A DNA stretch of 42,722 nucleotides from Pseudomonas sp. (GCF_028293835.1 NZ_JAQGNX010000084.1:1-42722), one strand, 5' to 3'. Counted from the first letter of the stretch, positions 1-8,040 are shown. Notes: generated by a model not told the origin, from the sequence alone. Program-made: numbers and translations.

Positions 1-2037
1 GGCTGTAGCAAATTGCATCTGTTGTGGACTATCCAATGTGTAAGGGTTATTGCCCGGTCCGCTGGACAAGTTGGCAATTTGTTGACCATAATCGGATGTC
101 ATGAAGTCTGATAGATGTTTACCAAAACCTGGGAGGTGGCTCATATCTAAACCGGACGTGTCATAAGGTATCTGTCCAGCGGCGTTACTTGCAACGCCAT
201 CTAACTTACCTGTGAAGTCGCCTTCTTTCGGTCCAGTATCTTTACCTGTCATCCAGTTCCACAATCTATCTACGGGGTCTTTCATACCCTTGTGGCTACC
301 ATCAGCCTCTTTAGGTGTTCCCAAGTCTCTTGGGTCGATTCCGCCGTAGCCTTCGATAGTGCCTCCTGCACCCACATCGTTGGATAGCTGGTCTTGGGTC
401 TTGACTGTGTTATCAAGGTTACGGCCAGCCAGCAAACGCATAGCGCCTGTTTCCAGTCTGGTGAAAGCTATGTCTAAATTGCGTGATACCTCAGACAATC
501 CCTGCGTTGCTTTAACTAATTCACGCTCGGAATCAAGCCGATCATTGATCGCTTTAACCAGATCGGAGTCTTGCTGCTGCCTGTCTGTCTGGAGAAACTT
601 ATCAGTCTCAAGATTTTGTGCATTAGCCTCAATGGACCCAGCGTGGCGCTCCACAATATCCTTGTTCTTAACAGCTGTATATGCAAAACCTGCATCTAAT
701 GCTTTGGGCGTAATCTCACGTTTCTTCTGAGCTGCCAACATAAACGCTTTAGCGTCTTCGTCCTTACCCTTGAACCCTAAATACTTTGCAGCCCCTACGT
801 CGATATCACCAGCGAGTTTAGAACCTAAGTTGTTTGTCAAAGCTTTGTAGTCGATACCAGATGCATAGCCTTTAGCAACTACGTGGCTCATTTGGTAATT
901 GACACGCTGTGTAGATTCCGGGTCTAAGTTAGCAGCGCGGAATACAGCCATACGGTTGTGCAATGTAGTTGCAGCCGCATTATCGTCATATCCGTGGTTC
1001 ATCAGGCCAGCAGCGGAATTTGAATACTCTCTTGCAGTATCTTTATTAACTGCCATTCCAAAAGATTTAGAGTCTCTAATGTATGCTTCGTTTAATTTTT
1101 TGCGTTTCGCTAAGTTCTCCGAGACAGCCATCAGTGCAAAGTCGAACTGTTGAGTGTCTGAGGTAGACTCTTGGCGCTCGTGTATACGTTCGTTAACCAA
1201 ACTGGCCGCCTTACCAATAGCATACGCAACAGCAGCAGCGGCACCAAGTCCAACACTCATTCCCAGGCCACCGGATGATTCACCCTGCTTCGCGGCGTTA
1301 GCTGCCCAATTGGCTTGGCGAGATTGTGCCCAGTTGAAACGTTCGTCTTGCTGATGGGCTTTCGTGTCTTGGCGGGCCATTCTCAGCTTGCGGGATTCAA
1401 CACTGGCTAGATGCTTTTCAACACTGCGTTGACCGGCTTCCCTTGAGCGTTGCAAGCTCTCTTCCATCCGTTGCATGGTGGACAGGCCAAGCTGTCTCTT
1501 TTGCTGTAGCAGAGCAGTGCGCTCGTTCTGTGTGGCTAACATAGCCTCAAGTCGAGTTTGTTTATTCTTAGCAGCAGTAATGGCCGCTTCGTTTCTTATC
1601 GCCTGTGCTTGAGTCTTCAATTGGTCCGTTGCGGCTCTTGCTTCCTTAGAGGCGAGTACAGCAGCGTATTGCTTATCCTTCAATGCTTGTGTGGCTAAGA
1701 ATGATGACTCTTTGGTTCCAGCACTCGTTAGTTTCTGTCCCTGTAGCTCTGCGGCGAATGTTGCACGTCTCGCTTTCTGAATTGCTAATTCAAGTTTCAA
1801 TTCACGAGCTGCTGACGCTGCAATAGAACTATCAAGCTTTGCTCTGTCTGTATTACTACCACGTACACCTAACTTAAAGTCCAGCTTCTTTTGCAACTCT
1901 GCTGCTTCCCTACCAAGCGCTTTCATCTGAATAGATGCACGCTCCATCAAGCTCAGAAACGCTTGTAAGGGTGCAGTCTTAACGTCAAATACTAACTTAC
2001 CCGTTAACTGGGCAATCTCTTCATTCAATCCACTCAT
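1..2037 (-). CDS. Phage tail tape-measure protein, C-terminus cut by the window edge
   Basis: An uninterrupted leftward frame of 679 codons starts at ATG 2037-2035 and leaves the window without a stop. Its start shares one base with the stop of the gene before it (TAATG). Residues about 30-235 are rich in Ala, Gln, Lys and Glu with long helical, coiled-coil-like stretches. A Gly/Ala-rich hydrophobic segment lies around residues 255-275. Residues about 290-445 resemble the tape-measure N-terminal domain (a helical block ending in a KKREIT-like segment followed by PKALD). A Gly/Asp-rich region follows. Tape-measure proteins set tail length and are ejected on infection. The long helical make-up, the size and the position after small genes support the call; the family match is from pattern, not a search. 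The DNA is much AT-richer than the host genes to the right. Confidence 0.72.
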   Translation of the reverse strand, partial: MSGLNEEIAQLTGKLVFDVKTAPLQAFLSLMERASIQMKALGREAAELQKKLDFKLGVRGSNTDRAKLDSSIAASAARELKLELAIQKARRATFAAELQGQKLTSAGTKESSFLATQALKDKQYAAVLASKEARAATDQLKTQAQAIRNEAAITAAKNKQTRLEAMLATQNERTALLQQKRQLGLSTMQRMEESLQRSREAGQRSVEKHLASVESRKLRMARQDTKAHQQDERFNWAQSRQANWAANAAKQGESSGGLGMSVGLGAAAAVAYAIGKAASLVNERIHERQESTSDTQQFDFALMAVSENLAKRKKLNEAYIRDSKSFGMAVNKDTAREYSNSAAGLMNHGYDDNAAATTLHNRMAVFRAANLDPESTQRVNYQMSHVVAKGYASGIDYKALTNNLGSKLAGDIDVGAAKYLGFKGKDEDAKAFMLAAQKKREITPKALDAGFAYTAVKNKDIVERHAGSIEANAQNLETDKFLQTDRQQQDSDLVKAINDRLDSERELVKATQGLSEVSRNLDIAFTRLETGAMRLLAGRNLDNTVKTQDQLSNDVGAGGTIEGYGGIDPRDLGTPKEADGSHKGMKDPVDRLWNWMTGKDTGPKEGDFTGKLDGVASNAAGQIPYDTSGLDMSHLPGFGKHLSDFMTSDYGQQIANLSSGPGNNPYTLDSPQQMQFATA

Positions 2038-2417
2038 TATTTATGACTCCCGTAGCTTCTACCAACTTTCACATACAATAGAAGAGCCTTATGAATTGAT
2101 CGGATGAACGATAACTGTCCGTGACCTTCGTAAAACACCTCAACTGCGTTGAATAATTCTTTCTGAATCCCTTGCTGCAACATTAGCGGTAATGCGTCAA
2201 GCGCTGCACGATGTCCACTCACTGTGAACATTACACCTCTCTCTGTAGTGAACCAAACAGAGGCGAATGTAATTGTTGGGCCAAAATAGCGAGCTACGTA
2301 TTCACGGTATAACTTCTGGAACGCCTTTACATTTACAGTTCCGATTAGCTCTATCACTGCATAATGTGTTCCACTGTTATGAACCAGTGCGGTGATGCTT
2401 TGATTAAGTGAGTTCAT
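2037..2417 (-). CDS. Small phage protein of unknown function upstream of tape measure
   Basis: A 126-residue protein, third of four tightly packed leftward genes. Its stop overlaps the tape-measure start by one base, and its start lies one base after the stop of the 58-residue gene. It has no signal peptide and no membrane segment. The middle is rich in aromatic and beta-type residues (YVARYFGP, FASVWFTTERGVMFTVSG). I do not recognise the family. In many tailed phages the genes just before the tape measure encode tail assembly chaperones or tail-tube accessory proteins. That position is the only clue to function here, and it is inference. Confidence 0.65.
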   Translation of the reverse strand: MNSLNQSITALVHNSGTHYAVIELIGTVNVKAFQKLYREYVARYFGPTITFASVWFTTERGVMFTVSGHRAALDALPLMLQQGIQKELFNAVEVFYEGHGQLSFIRSIHKALLLYVKVGRSYGSHK

Positions 2418-2418
2418 A

Positions 2419-2595
2419 TTAAGACCACATAGCCAAGTGCGAAGTTGACGCCGCTTTATGAATCAACACTTGCTCGATAACTTCCCTCTCAACTTCTAAT
2501 GATGTAGGAATTAAGACGTTTTCAATGGCTTCAAGGCTTAGTAGTTTTGCTGGGTCGTATTTCTCTAAAAGAATACGTGTTAACTCATCAATCAT
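2419..2595 (-). CDS. 58-residue phage protein of unknown function
   Basis: A short leftward gene. Its ATG overlaps the TGA of the preceding gene by four bases (ATGA), and its TAA lies one base before the next ATG. The product is acidic and helical, beginning MIDELTRILLEKYDPAKLL and ending SHLAMWS. There are no Cys, signal peptide or membrane segment. The ATGA overlap and close packing argue that it is translated by coupling and is a real gene. A tail assembly chaperone is possible from position only; I do not recognise it. Confidence 0.6.
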   Translation of the reverse strand: MIDELTRILLEKYDPAKLLSLEAIENVLIPTSLEVEREVIEQVLIHKAASTSHLAMWS

Positions 2596-3260
2596 AATGC
2601 TGCTCCTAATGCTGCTCTAACTTCTTGTGCTATACGGGTACGGTCTTTCGCCGCTTGTTCATCTTCTAGCTTCTGTTTGCGGTTGTTCTCAATTCGAATC
2701 TGTGCTTCGATTTCCTTTTCAATAACTGCACCATTGAAGGCTTCAATCTCTTCACGGTATCGCTGTTCAACAAAGGCGTATTCCTGCGCTAAGTCTTCTT
2801 GCTGCATACACTCTGGTTTATATAAAGTGTATTCAATCATGTGTCCGCTATGGACGCGAGAGAACACCTGAGAGTTTGTATATCCAACGTTAAGCTTCTC
2901 GCGATATGTATCCAGCCCTTCCTGAATTGAACCACTCATGAAGCGCTGTAGGGCACCTGTGACATAGCGCTGCTCAAAGTGCCCATGTCCATCTGCTCTA
3001 ACTGAGTAGTTAACTTGAACAACGGATTTACGAGCGTCTAACTCTGTTTGATCGAACTTTTGTAATACTGACGGCATAGTGTTTATTCCTTTATTTATAG
3101 TTGGGGTGTTGTTAATGTTAATGTTTAAGTCAACTGGTTTACGTTTTGCTGCTCGCGACTGCTGCATATAACAGCGATGACTGCAAGTTTGCTTGCTCGC
3201 TCTTAATGTTTGCATTGGTGCATCGCAGACAACACAGGGGCGTGTAACTGGATTAGCCAT
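2592..3260 (-). CDS. Phage protein with N-terminal zinc ribbon and a second in-frame start
   Basis: I place the start at ATG 3260 (MANPVTRPC), which follows a strong Shine-Dalgarno (AGGAGG, 7 nt away); a longer frame exists up to 3323 but lacks such a site. The product is 222 residues. The first 45 or so carry CVVC and CSHRC cysteine pairs, a small zinc-ribbon pattern, followed by a basic stretch (AAKRKP) and an Asn/Ile-rich linker. A second ATG in the same frame at 3080 (MPSVLQKFDQ) has its own good site (AAGGA, 9 nt away), so a 162-residue C-terminal form may also be made. The C-terminus is a charged helical tail rich in Glu, Lys and Gln. It is the first gene of the phage operon. Function unknown. 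Confidence 0.65.
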   Translation of the reverse strand: MANPVTRPCVVCDAPMQTLRASKQTCSHRCYMQQSRAAKRKPVDLNININNTPTINKGINTMPSVLQKFDQTELDARKSVVQVNYSVRADGHGHFEQRYVTGALQRFMSGSIQEGLDTYREKLNVGYTNSQVFSRVHSGHMIEYTLYKPECMQQEDLAQEYAFVEQRYREEIEAFNGAVIEKEIEAQIRIENNRKQKLEDEQAAKDRTRIAQEVRAALGAAL

Positions 3261-3309
3261 GTATGGCCTCCTTTGGGTTAGCGGTATGTGAGAATAAGAA
3301 TGTCCGAAC

Positions 3310-3345
3310 AAAAAAGATGGCAATAGAGGATTAGACTATTGCCAT
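3310..3345 (-). terminator. Intrinsic terminator before the phage operon
   Basis: On the minus strand, a perfect 10-bp stem (ATGGCAATAG with CTATTGCCAT, 3336-3345 and 3317-3326) encloses a 9-nt loop and is followed by C and six T (3315-3310). It lies between the leftward promoter near 3630-3657 and the first phage gene at 3260. Confidence 0.85.
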
Positions 3346-3623
3346 AAGAGTATGCATGTCAGCATCGTAGTTTGTAGCGAAGGGTAGAACGTAATTAATA
3401 TTCCTGACGGCCGATCAGAGCGTCATTAAAGTTATGGAATGGGTAACTCAAGGTGTAGGGAAACACCTTTGCAAGTTTCGACAGCGCTACTCGGTGGAGC
3501 GCTTGGGGGTCATTCTGAAAAACCCTGTCTAAACGAATCCGCCAAGGATATTAAACTTGGGGATCTGTATTCTGGAAGTTGGTGTAGTGCGGGAAGGGAA
3601 GTGTGTGTAATAAACTCTCTCTG
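3310..3623 (-). ncRNA. Candidate terminated leader RNA or small RNA of the phage element
   Basis: A leftward promoter (-10 at 3630-3635) and an intrinsic terminator (3310-3345) bracket about 314 nt with no convincing reading frame. Inside are stem-forming segments: AAGGTGT/ACACCTT at 3450-3469, AGCGCT/AGCGCT at 3483-3503 and GGGT/ACCC at 3507-3524. The transcript would stop just before the phage operon, like the short RNA made from lambda's late promoter in the absence of antitermination. It matches no RNA family I know. The start point is inferred from the promoter only. Confidence 0.4.
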
Positions 3624-3629
3624 TATATT

Positions 3630-3657
3630 ATTATACCATGTAATTTCTAAATTACAA
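3630..3657 (-). promoter_or_regulatory. Leftward sigma-70 type promoter in the phage segment
   Basis: On the minus strand, TTGTAA (3657-3652) is followed after 16 bp by a perfect TATAAT (3635-3630). It faces the phage operon and has no host gene in range. Confidence 0.55.
3639..3656. promoter_or_regulatory. Palindromic operator candidate over the phage promoter
   Basis: A perfect inverted repeat, TGTAATTT-ct-AAATTACA, covers the spacer and nearly all of the -35 element of the leftward promoter. A repressor bound here would block RNA polymerase. No cognate repressor gene is in the window. Confidence 0.45.
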
Positions 3658-3972
3658 GTAGTACCCTAACCAAAGTCAATATTTATTTCGTTTATTTTAG
3701 TGCGTTATTTCCGCAAATCTCCTGAACGCCTTATATGTACTGAGGTGTAGGCAAGATGGTTAATTTCACTATTGTTCTTTATTTATGTCTCAACTACACC
3801 GTAACTTCCTATGATCATATGTGAACTACGTTCATCACTTGGCACTGTAACGAGCTGTATGTGCCCTACGGCATGGATGGGACAACTCAGTGCTGGATAC
3901 CAGTGGCGGGTCAGGCGATGTCCAGCAGGCCACGCCGAGGCGGCTGGGTAAGCCTTATGTTTTGTAACCATA
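3658..3972. other. Gene-poor right end of the prophage-like element, up to the comM junction
   Basis: AT-rich up to about 3860, then a short GC-richer patch (about 3870-3950), then a stretch that joins comM near 3973. No integrase, transposase or long frame was found. The only small frame with a plausible ribosome site is 3756-3824 (22 residues, hydrophobic), listed separately. The exact boundary cannot be fixed without the other end of the element. Confidence 0.5.
3756..3824 (+). CDS. Possible 22-residue small protein at the element end
   Basis: ATG 3756 is preceded by GAGGTG with 8 nt spacing and opens a 22-codon frame, MVNFTIVLYLCLNYTVTSY plus three residues, ending TGA. The first half is hydrophobic enough for a short membrane helix. 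Such short frames arise often by chance; only the ribosome site and composition speak for it. Confidence 0.15.
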   Translation: MVNFTIVLYLCLNYTVTSYDHM

Positions 3973-4833
3973 CACAAACTCTTGTTTAGCGGACCTCCGG
4001 GCACCGGGAAAACCCTGCTGGCGAGTCGGCTGCCTGGTTTGTTGCCGCCCCTGGACGAACATGAGGCGCTAGAAGTGGCAGCGATTCAGTCGGTTGCCAG
4101 TCAATCGCCCCTGACCAGTTGGCCGCTGCGGCCGTTTCGGCAACCCCATCATTCGGCCTCCGGTGCGGCCTTGGTGGGTGGTGGCAGTCGACCCCAGCCG
4201 GGAGAAATCACCCTCGCCCACCACGGCGTGCTTTTCCTGGATGAACTGCCCGAGTTCGACCGCAAGGTACTTGAGGTACTGCGCGAACCACTTGAGTCGG
4301 GTCACATCGTCATTGCCCGCGCCCGTGACCGAGTGCGCTTTCCTGCGCGCTTTCAGTTGGTCGCCGCAATGAACCCGTGCCCGTGCGGTTATCTGGGCGA
4401 GCCCAGCGGTCGTTGCCGCTGTTCGACGGACCAGATTTTACGCTACCGCAACAAATTATCCGGCCCGTTGCTGGACCGCATTGACCTGCACCTGACCGTT
4501 GCCCGGGAAATCACCTCGCTCAATCCCGGCCCACAAACCGGAGACGACACTGCCAGCGCCGCCGTGCTCGTCGCTCAGGCTCGCCAGCGGCAACACACCC
4601 GCCAAGGCTGCGCCAATGCCTTCCTCGACATGCCGGGCCTGCGTAAACATTGTCCGCTGTTGGCGGATGACGAAGCCTGGTTGGAAACTGCTTGCGAGCG
4701 CCTGACGCTGTCTCTCAGGGCCGCACACCGCCTGCTGAAAGTAGCGCGCACCTTGGCGGACCTGGAGCAAGTTGCTGCGATTGCCCGGCATCATTTGGCG
4801 GAGGCGTTGCAGTATCGGCCTGCGAGTAATTGA
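3973..4833 (+). pseudogene. comM: 3' fragment of comM (YifB/Mg-chelatase-like AAA+ helicase), cut at Walker A
   Basis: ComM is a hexameric AAA+ helicase that drives branch migration during natural transformation. Here only the C-terminal part is present, about 287 of roughly 500 residues. The frame resumes at HKLLFSG, immediately before Walker A (GPPGTGKT), and continues through Walker B (LFLDELPEF), the Cys-rich NPCPCGYLG...CRC segment and the C-terminal domain (RAAHRLLKVARTLADLEQ), ending in TGA. The N-terminal Lon-protease-like domain is missing and is replaced upstream by AT-rich phage-like DNA; an in-frame stop lies at 3949-3951. The remaining sequence is intact, suggesting a recent insertion. 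A TTG at 3982 could start a fragment, but it would lack the N-terminal domain. The 5' part presumably lies beyond the left end of the element, outside the window. Confidence 0.88.
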
Positions 4834-4905
4834 GGTGTACCGAGACCTGTAGGAGGGTCCGCCATGTCTTCGACGCCGCGCTGTCGCGCAGCAAACACAA
4901 AACGT

Positions 4906-5020
4906 GCAGGAGCTGCCGAAGGCTGCGACAGGCTAGGGTCGCGGGCGACCGGCACCCCTTCAGCGGTATAACGAGGGCGACCGGTTCTCGGTCGAATCGC
5001 AGCCTTCGGCAGCTCCTACA
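4906..5020. repeat. REP doublet (REPIN) between comM' and doeD
   Basis: Two inverted copies of a REP palindrome, GAGCTGCCGAAGGCTGCGA at 4910-4928 and its reverse complement at 4997-5015, are separated by a GC-rich spacer with GGGCGACCGG repeats. It fills the space between the convergent ends of comM' and doeD. A 20-nt repeat shared with 28785-28804 lies just before it (4877-4896), and a degenerate half-site of another REP family lies at 5064-5081. Confidence 0.85.
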
Positions 5021-5110
5021 GATTATTTTTACGTCAGTAAGTTATGCGTTGTTTGATAAGAGACAACGTGTTGGCGAGACGATTGACCGGACACAGCCGA
5101 CACCGGTTAG

Positions 5111-6493
5111 TTACAGGATGCCAGCCGCGACCTCATCCACTGCCTCTTTGGCGATTCCAACGATCAAATCCGCATCTGCCCGCGTCAGGATTAACGGAGG
5201 CGCAAAACCCAGAATGTCGCCGTGGGGCATTGCCCGGGCAATCATTCCGCGCGCCAAACAGGCTGCCGATACTTTCGGCCCGACCTTGAGCGCAGGATCG
5301 AATGGAGTGCGTTGTTCGCGATCGGCCATGAACTCCACCGCCGCCAACATGCCATCGCCACGCACTTCTCCCACCAATGGGTGGCCACTCAACGCCTCGC
5401 GCAGACGAGTATTCAGATAGGCGCCGACTTGCTCAGCATTCTCAGTCAGGTTCTCCCGTTCAAGAATATCCAGATTCGCCAGTGCGGCCGCCGCACAGAT
5501 CGGATGGCCTGAATAGGTCCAGCCATGGCCCATGGCGCCGTCCCTGACGGAAGCCTCATCAATCACGTTCCAGACTTTTTCACCGACGATCACCGCAGAA
5601 AGTGGCGCGTAAGCGCTGGTCAGTCCCTTGGCGGTGGTGATCAAATCCGGCTTCATGCCGTAGCGCTGACTGCCCATCTTCGATCCCAACCGACCGAATG
5701 CGCAGACCACTTCGTCAGCGATCAATAGCACGTCGTACTTATTCAGCACCGCCTGGATCGCGGCCCAGTAACCTTTTGGCGGAACAATAATGCCGCCGGT
5801 GCCCATCAACGGTTCGCCAATGAACGCGGCCACGGTGTCCGGACCTTCGGCGAGAATCATCTTTTCCAGCTCATCTGCGCAATAAAGAGCGAACGCTGCT
5901 TCATCCATGCCGATGGGCGCCTTGCGGTACCAATGCGGACAAACGGTGTGTTTGATGCCTTCAGCAGGCAGGTCGAAGTGCTGATGGAACGACGCCAGGC
6001 CAGTCAGGCTGCCAGTCATGATGCCCGAGCCGTGGTAGCCACGGTCACGCGAAATGATTTTCTTCTTCTGCGGACGGCCCAGTACGTTGTTGTAGTAACG
6101 CACCAGTTTGATCTGGGTTTCGTTGGCATCAGAGCCGGATAACCCGTAATAGACTTTTTTCATGCCTTCCGGCGCCCAGTCCATGATGCGACTCGACAAC
6201 TCAATGATCGCTTCGGTCGAGTGGCCGACATAGGTGTGGTAATACGCCAGCTCTTTAGCCTGCTTGTAAATTGCCTCAGCGACTTCGGTCCGACCATAAC
6301 CGATGTTTACGCAGTACAAGCCGGCAAAGGCGTCAATGAATTCGCGGCCTTCGTGGTCACGAATGCGAATACCCGAAGCGCTTTTGATAATCCGTCCCTT
6401 GATCTCGCCGCTGGCATGATCGTGGGCGTGGGTCGAGGGGTGCATGAAGTGCGCACGGTCTTGTTCGAACAGCGAAGTGTAATCCTGGCTCAT
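5111..6493 (-). CDS. doeD: Diaminobutyrate aminotransferase of ectoine catabolism (DoeD/Atf)
   Basis: A class III PLP aminotransferase, 460 residues, expected to convert L-2,4-diaminobutyrate to aspartate semialdehyde in the cytoplasm. The fold is complete: residues 57-66 (AGLYCVNIGY), the GSD motif near 119-122, Asp260 in LIADEV for the PLP nitrogen, and Lys289 in TTAKGLTS as the PLP Schiff-base residue. I chose ATG 6493 (MSQDYTSLF) because AGGAG lies 7 nt upstream and it overlaps the doeC stop by four bases (ATGA); the longer frame to 6532 runs into doeC. Last gene of the operon. By sequence alone it resembles other omega-aminotransferases (taurine or beta-alanine type), so the substrate is assigned from context. 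Confidence 0.85.
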   Translation of the reverse strand: MSQDYTSLFEQDRAHFMHPSTHAHDHASGEIKGRIIKSASGIRIRDHEGREFIDAFAGLYCVNIGYGRTEVAEAIYKQAKELAYYHTYVGHSTEAIIELSSRIMDWAPEGMKKVYYGLSGSDANETQIKLVRYYNNVLGRPQKKKIISRDRGYHGSGIMTGSLTGLASFHQHFDLPAEGIKHTVCPHWYRKAPIGMDEAAFALYCADELEKMILAEGPDTVAAFIGEPLMGTGGIIVPPKGYWAAIQAVLNKYDVLLIADEVVCAFGRLGSKMGSQRYGMKPDLITTAKGLTSAYAPLSAVIVGEKVWNVIDEASVRDGAMGHGWTYSGHPICAAAALANLDILERENLTENAEQVGAYLNTRLREALSGHPLVGEVRGDGMLAAVEFMADREQRTPFDPALKVGPKVSAACLARGMIARAMPHGDILGFAPPLILTRADADLIVGIAKEAVDEVAAGIL

Positions 6494-7971
6494 GCGGGTT
6501 CTCCTGAGAACTGCCCTTGGTGATGCAGGCAAAAATATTTGGTTTCCACAAACGGCTCGAAGCCGTCGCTGCCACCCTCGCGACCGAGGCCCGAGGCTTT
6601 CATGCCGCCGAACGGAATCGGGTGGCCGGTGAACTTGACGCCGTTGACGGCCACCATTGCGTGGTCGAGACGGCGGATCAGCGGGTAGATCACGTCCAGC
6701 CGGTTGGAGCAGATGTAGGCGGCCAGACCGTATTCGGTGTCGTTGGCCATCTGCACCGCATGATCAAGCGTGTCAAACGGCATGACCCCGGCAATTGGCG
6801 CAAAGTTTTCTTCCTGATAGATACGCATCTGCGGCGTCACATTCGCCAGCACGGTGGGCTGGAAGAAAAGCCCACCCAGCGCGTGCCCTTCCCCACCTAC
6901 CAAGCGCTGCGCACCGAGTTTCACGGCGTCAGCGACCCGCTGGGCGGTACTGTCGAAGGCCGCCTGGTGCATCAACGGGCCGATCTGGACTTTCTGCTCG
7001 ATGCCATCCACGGTGGCGGGACCGACCTTCAAGTCCCGCACTGCGGCCGCAAAACGAGTCAGAAACGCTTCATAAACCGGGCGCTCGACCATGATCCGAT
7101 TAGCCGCGCAGCAATCCTGACCCGAGGTCTGGAACTTGGCCTCGACCGCGACTTTTACTGCGTGATCCAAATCAGCATCGGCGCAAACAATGAACGGCGC
7201 GTTGCCACCTAATTCCAAACCCACCTTTTTCACGTCTTGCGCGGCGGCTTGCAGCACCAGCTTGCCGACCCTGGTCGAGCCGGTAAAACTGACCGCGCGT
7301 ACTCGGGAGTTCCTGACCAGGGTTTCCATGACCATTTGCGGCTCGCCCAGTACAACGTTGATAACGCCTGCCGGGAACCCGGCGTCATGGGCAAGTTGGG
7401 CGAGAGCCAGCGCTGAAAACGGTGTTTCATGGGCCGGTTTGATCACCACCGTGCAGCCTGCGGCTAATGCGGCAGCGGCTTTGCGGGTAATCATCGCCGA
7501 GGGGAAATTCCATGGCGTCAGCAACGCGCAAACGCCAACAGGTTCTTTCACCGTTCCTAAATGTGCACCTGGAATGTGGCTGGGAATATTCTGCCCGTAC
7601 AGCCGTCGCGCTTCTTCGGCGAACCATGGGATAAAACTCGCGGCGTAGGCGATTTCCCCACGGGACTCGGTCAGCGGTTTGCCCTGCTCGCGACTCAGAA
7701 TTTGCGCCAGTTCTTCGGCATGCTCCAGTATCAGCTCGGCCCAGCGGCGCAAGATCTTGCTCCGGGCATCCAGACTCATTGCACGCCAGCCGGGAAAAGC
7801 CCGATGTGCGGCGTCTATGCTGGAAATGATCTGAGTCTGGTCGAGCATCGGCACCCGGCCAATCAGCATTTGCGTTGCCGGGTCGCAGACGTCCACCTGG
7901 TTTGAACTGTCGAGCCACTTACCATCGACGTAGCACATCGACTTAAACAATTTGGCGTGTTGAATATTCAT
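6490..7971 (-). CDS. doeC: Aspartate-semialdehyde dehydrogenase of ectoine catabolism (DoeC/Ssd)
   Basis: An NAD(P)-dependent aldehyde dehydrogenase of the succinate-semialdehyde dehydrogenase group, 493 residues. In this operon it should oxidise aspartate semialdehyde to aspartate. Visible: PWNFPSAM in the Rossmann region, FTGSTRVGK near 229, general base Glu253 in LELGG, and catalytic Cys287 in GQDCC, followed directly by Cys288. GabD-type enzymes have a nearby second Cys two positions on, so the adjacent CC is a small oddity. Start ATG 7971 (MNIQHAKLF) has GAGGTG 8 nt upstream; the frame upstream of it has no better site. It overlaps doeD by four bases and follows doeB by 69 bp. Confidence 0.87.
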   Translation of the reverse strand: MNIQHAKLFKSMCYVDGKWLDSSNQVDVCDPATQMLIGRVPMLDQTQIISSIDAAHRAFPGWRAMSLDARSKILRRWAELILEHAEELAQILSREQGKPLTESRGEIAYAASFIPWFAEEARRLYGQNIPSHIPGAHLGTVKEPVGVCALLTPWNFPSAMITRKAAAALAAGCTVVIKPAHETPFSALALAQLAHDAGFPAGVINVVLGEPQMVMETLVRNSRVRAVSFTGSTRVGKLVLQAAAQDVKKVGLELGGNAPFIVCADADLDHAVKVAVEAKFQTSGQDCCAANRIMVERPVYEAFLTRFAAAVRDLKVGPATVDGIEQKVQIGPLMHQAAFDSTAQRVADAVKLGAQRLVGGEGHALGGLFFQPTVLANVTPQMRIYQEENFAPIAGVMPFDTLDHAVQMANDTEYGLAAYICSNRLDVIYPLIRRLDHAMVAVNGVKFTGHPIPFGGMKASGLGREGGSDGFEPFVETKYFCLHHQGQFSGEPA

Positions 7972-8040
7972 CAATGACACCTCTATGAAGCAAACACCCA
8001 CTCTTGGATTCCAGAGACGTGTGCTAATCAGCACCGCAGG

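Noticed and set aside
3439..3669. A 76-codon rightward frame in the phage segment
   Set aside because: No ribosome site, odd composition, and it lies over the structured leader and its leftward promoter on the other strand.
3890..3972. Weak resemblance of a GC-richer patch (DVQQATPRRLG) to ComM sequence DVQGQ upstream of Walker A
   Set aside because: Spacing to Walker A is out of frame and the flanks do not match, while comM after the junction is intact; probably coincidence, though it would matter for placing the boundary.
3783..4004. A 73-codon leftward frame crossing the comM junction
   Set aside because: It starts inside comM sequence, has no ribosome site and looks like chance; it would have to postdate the insertion.
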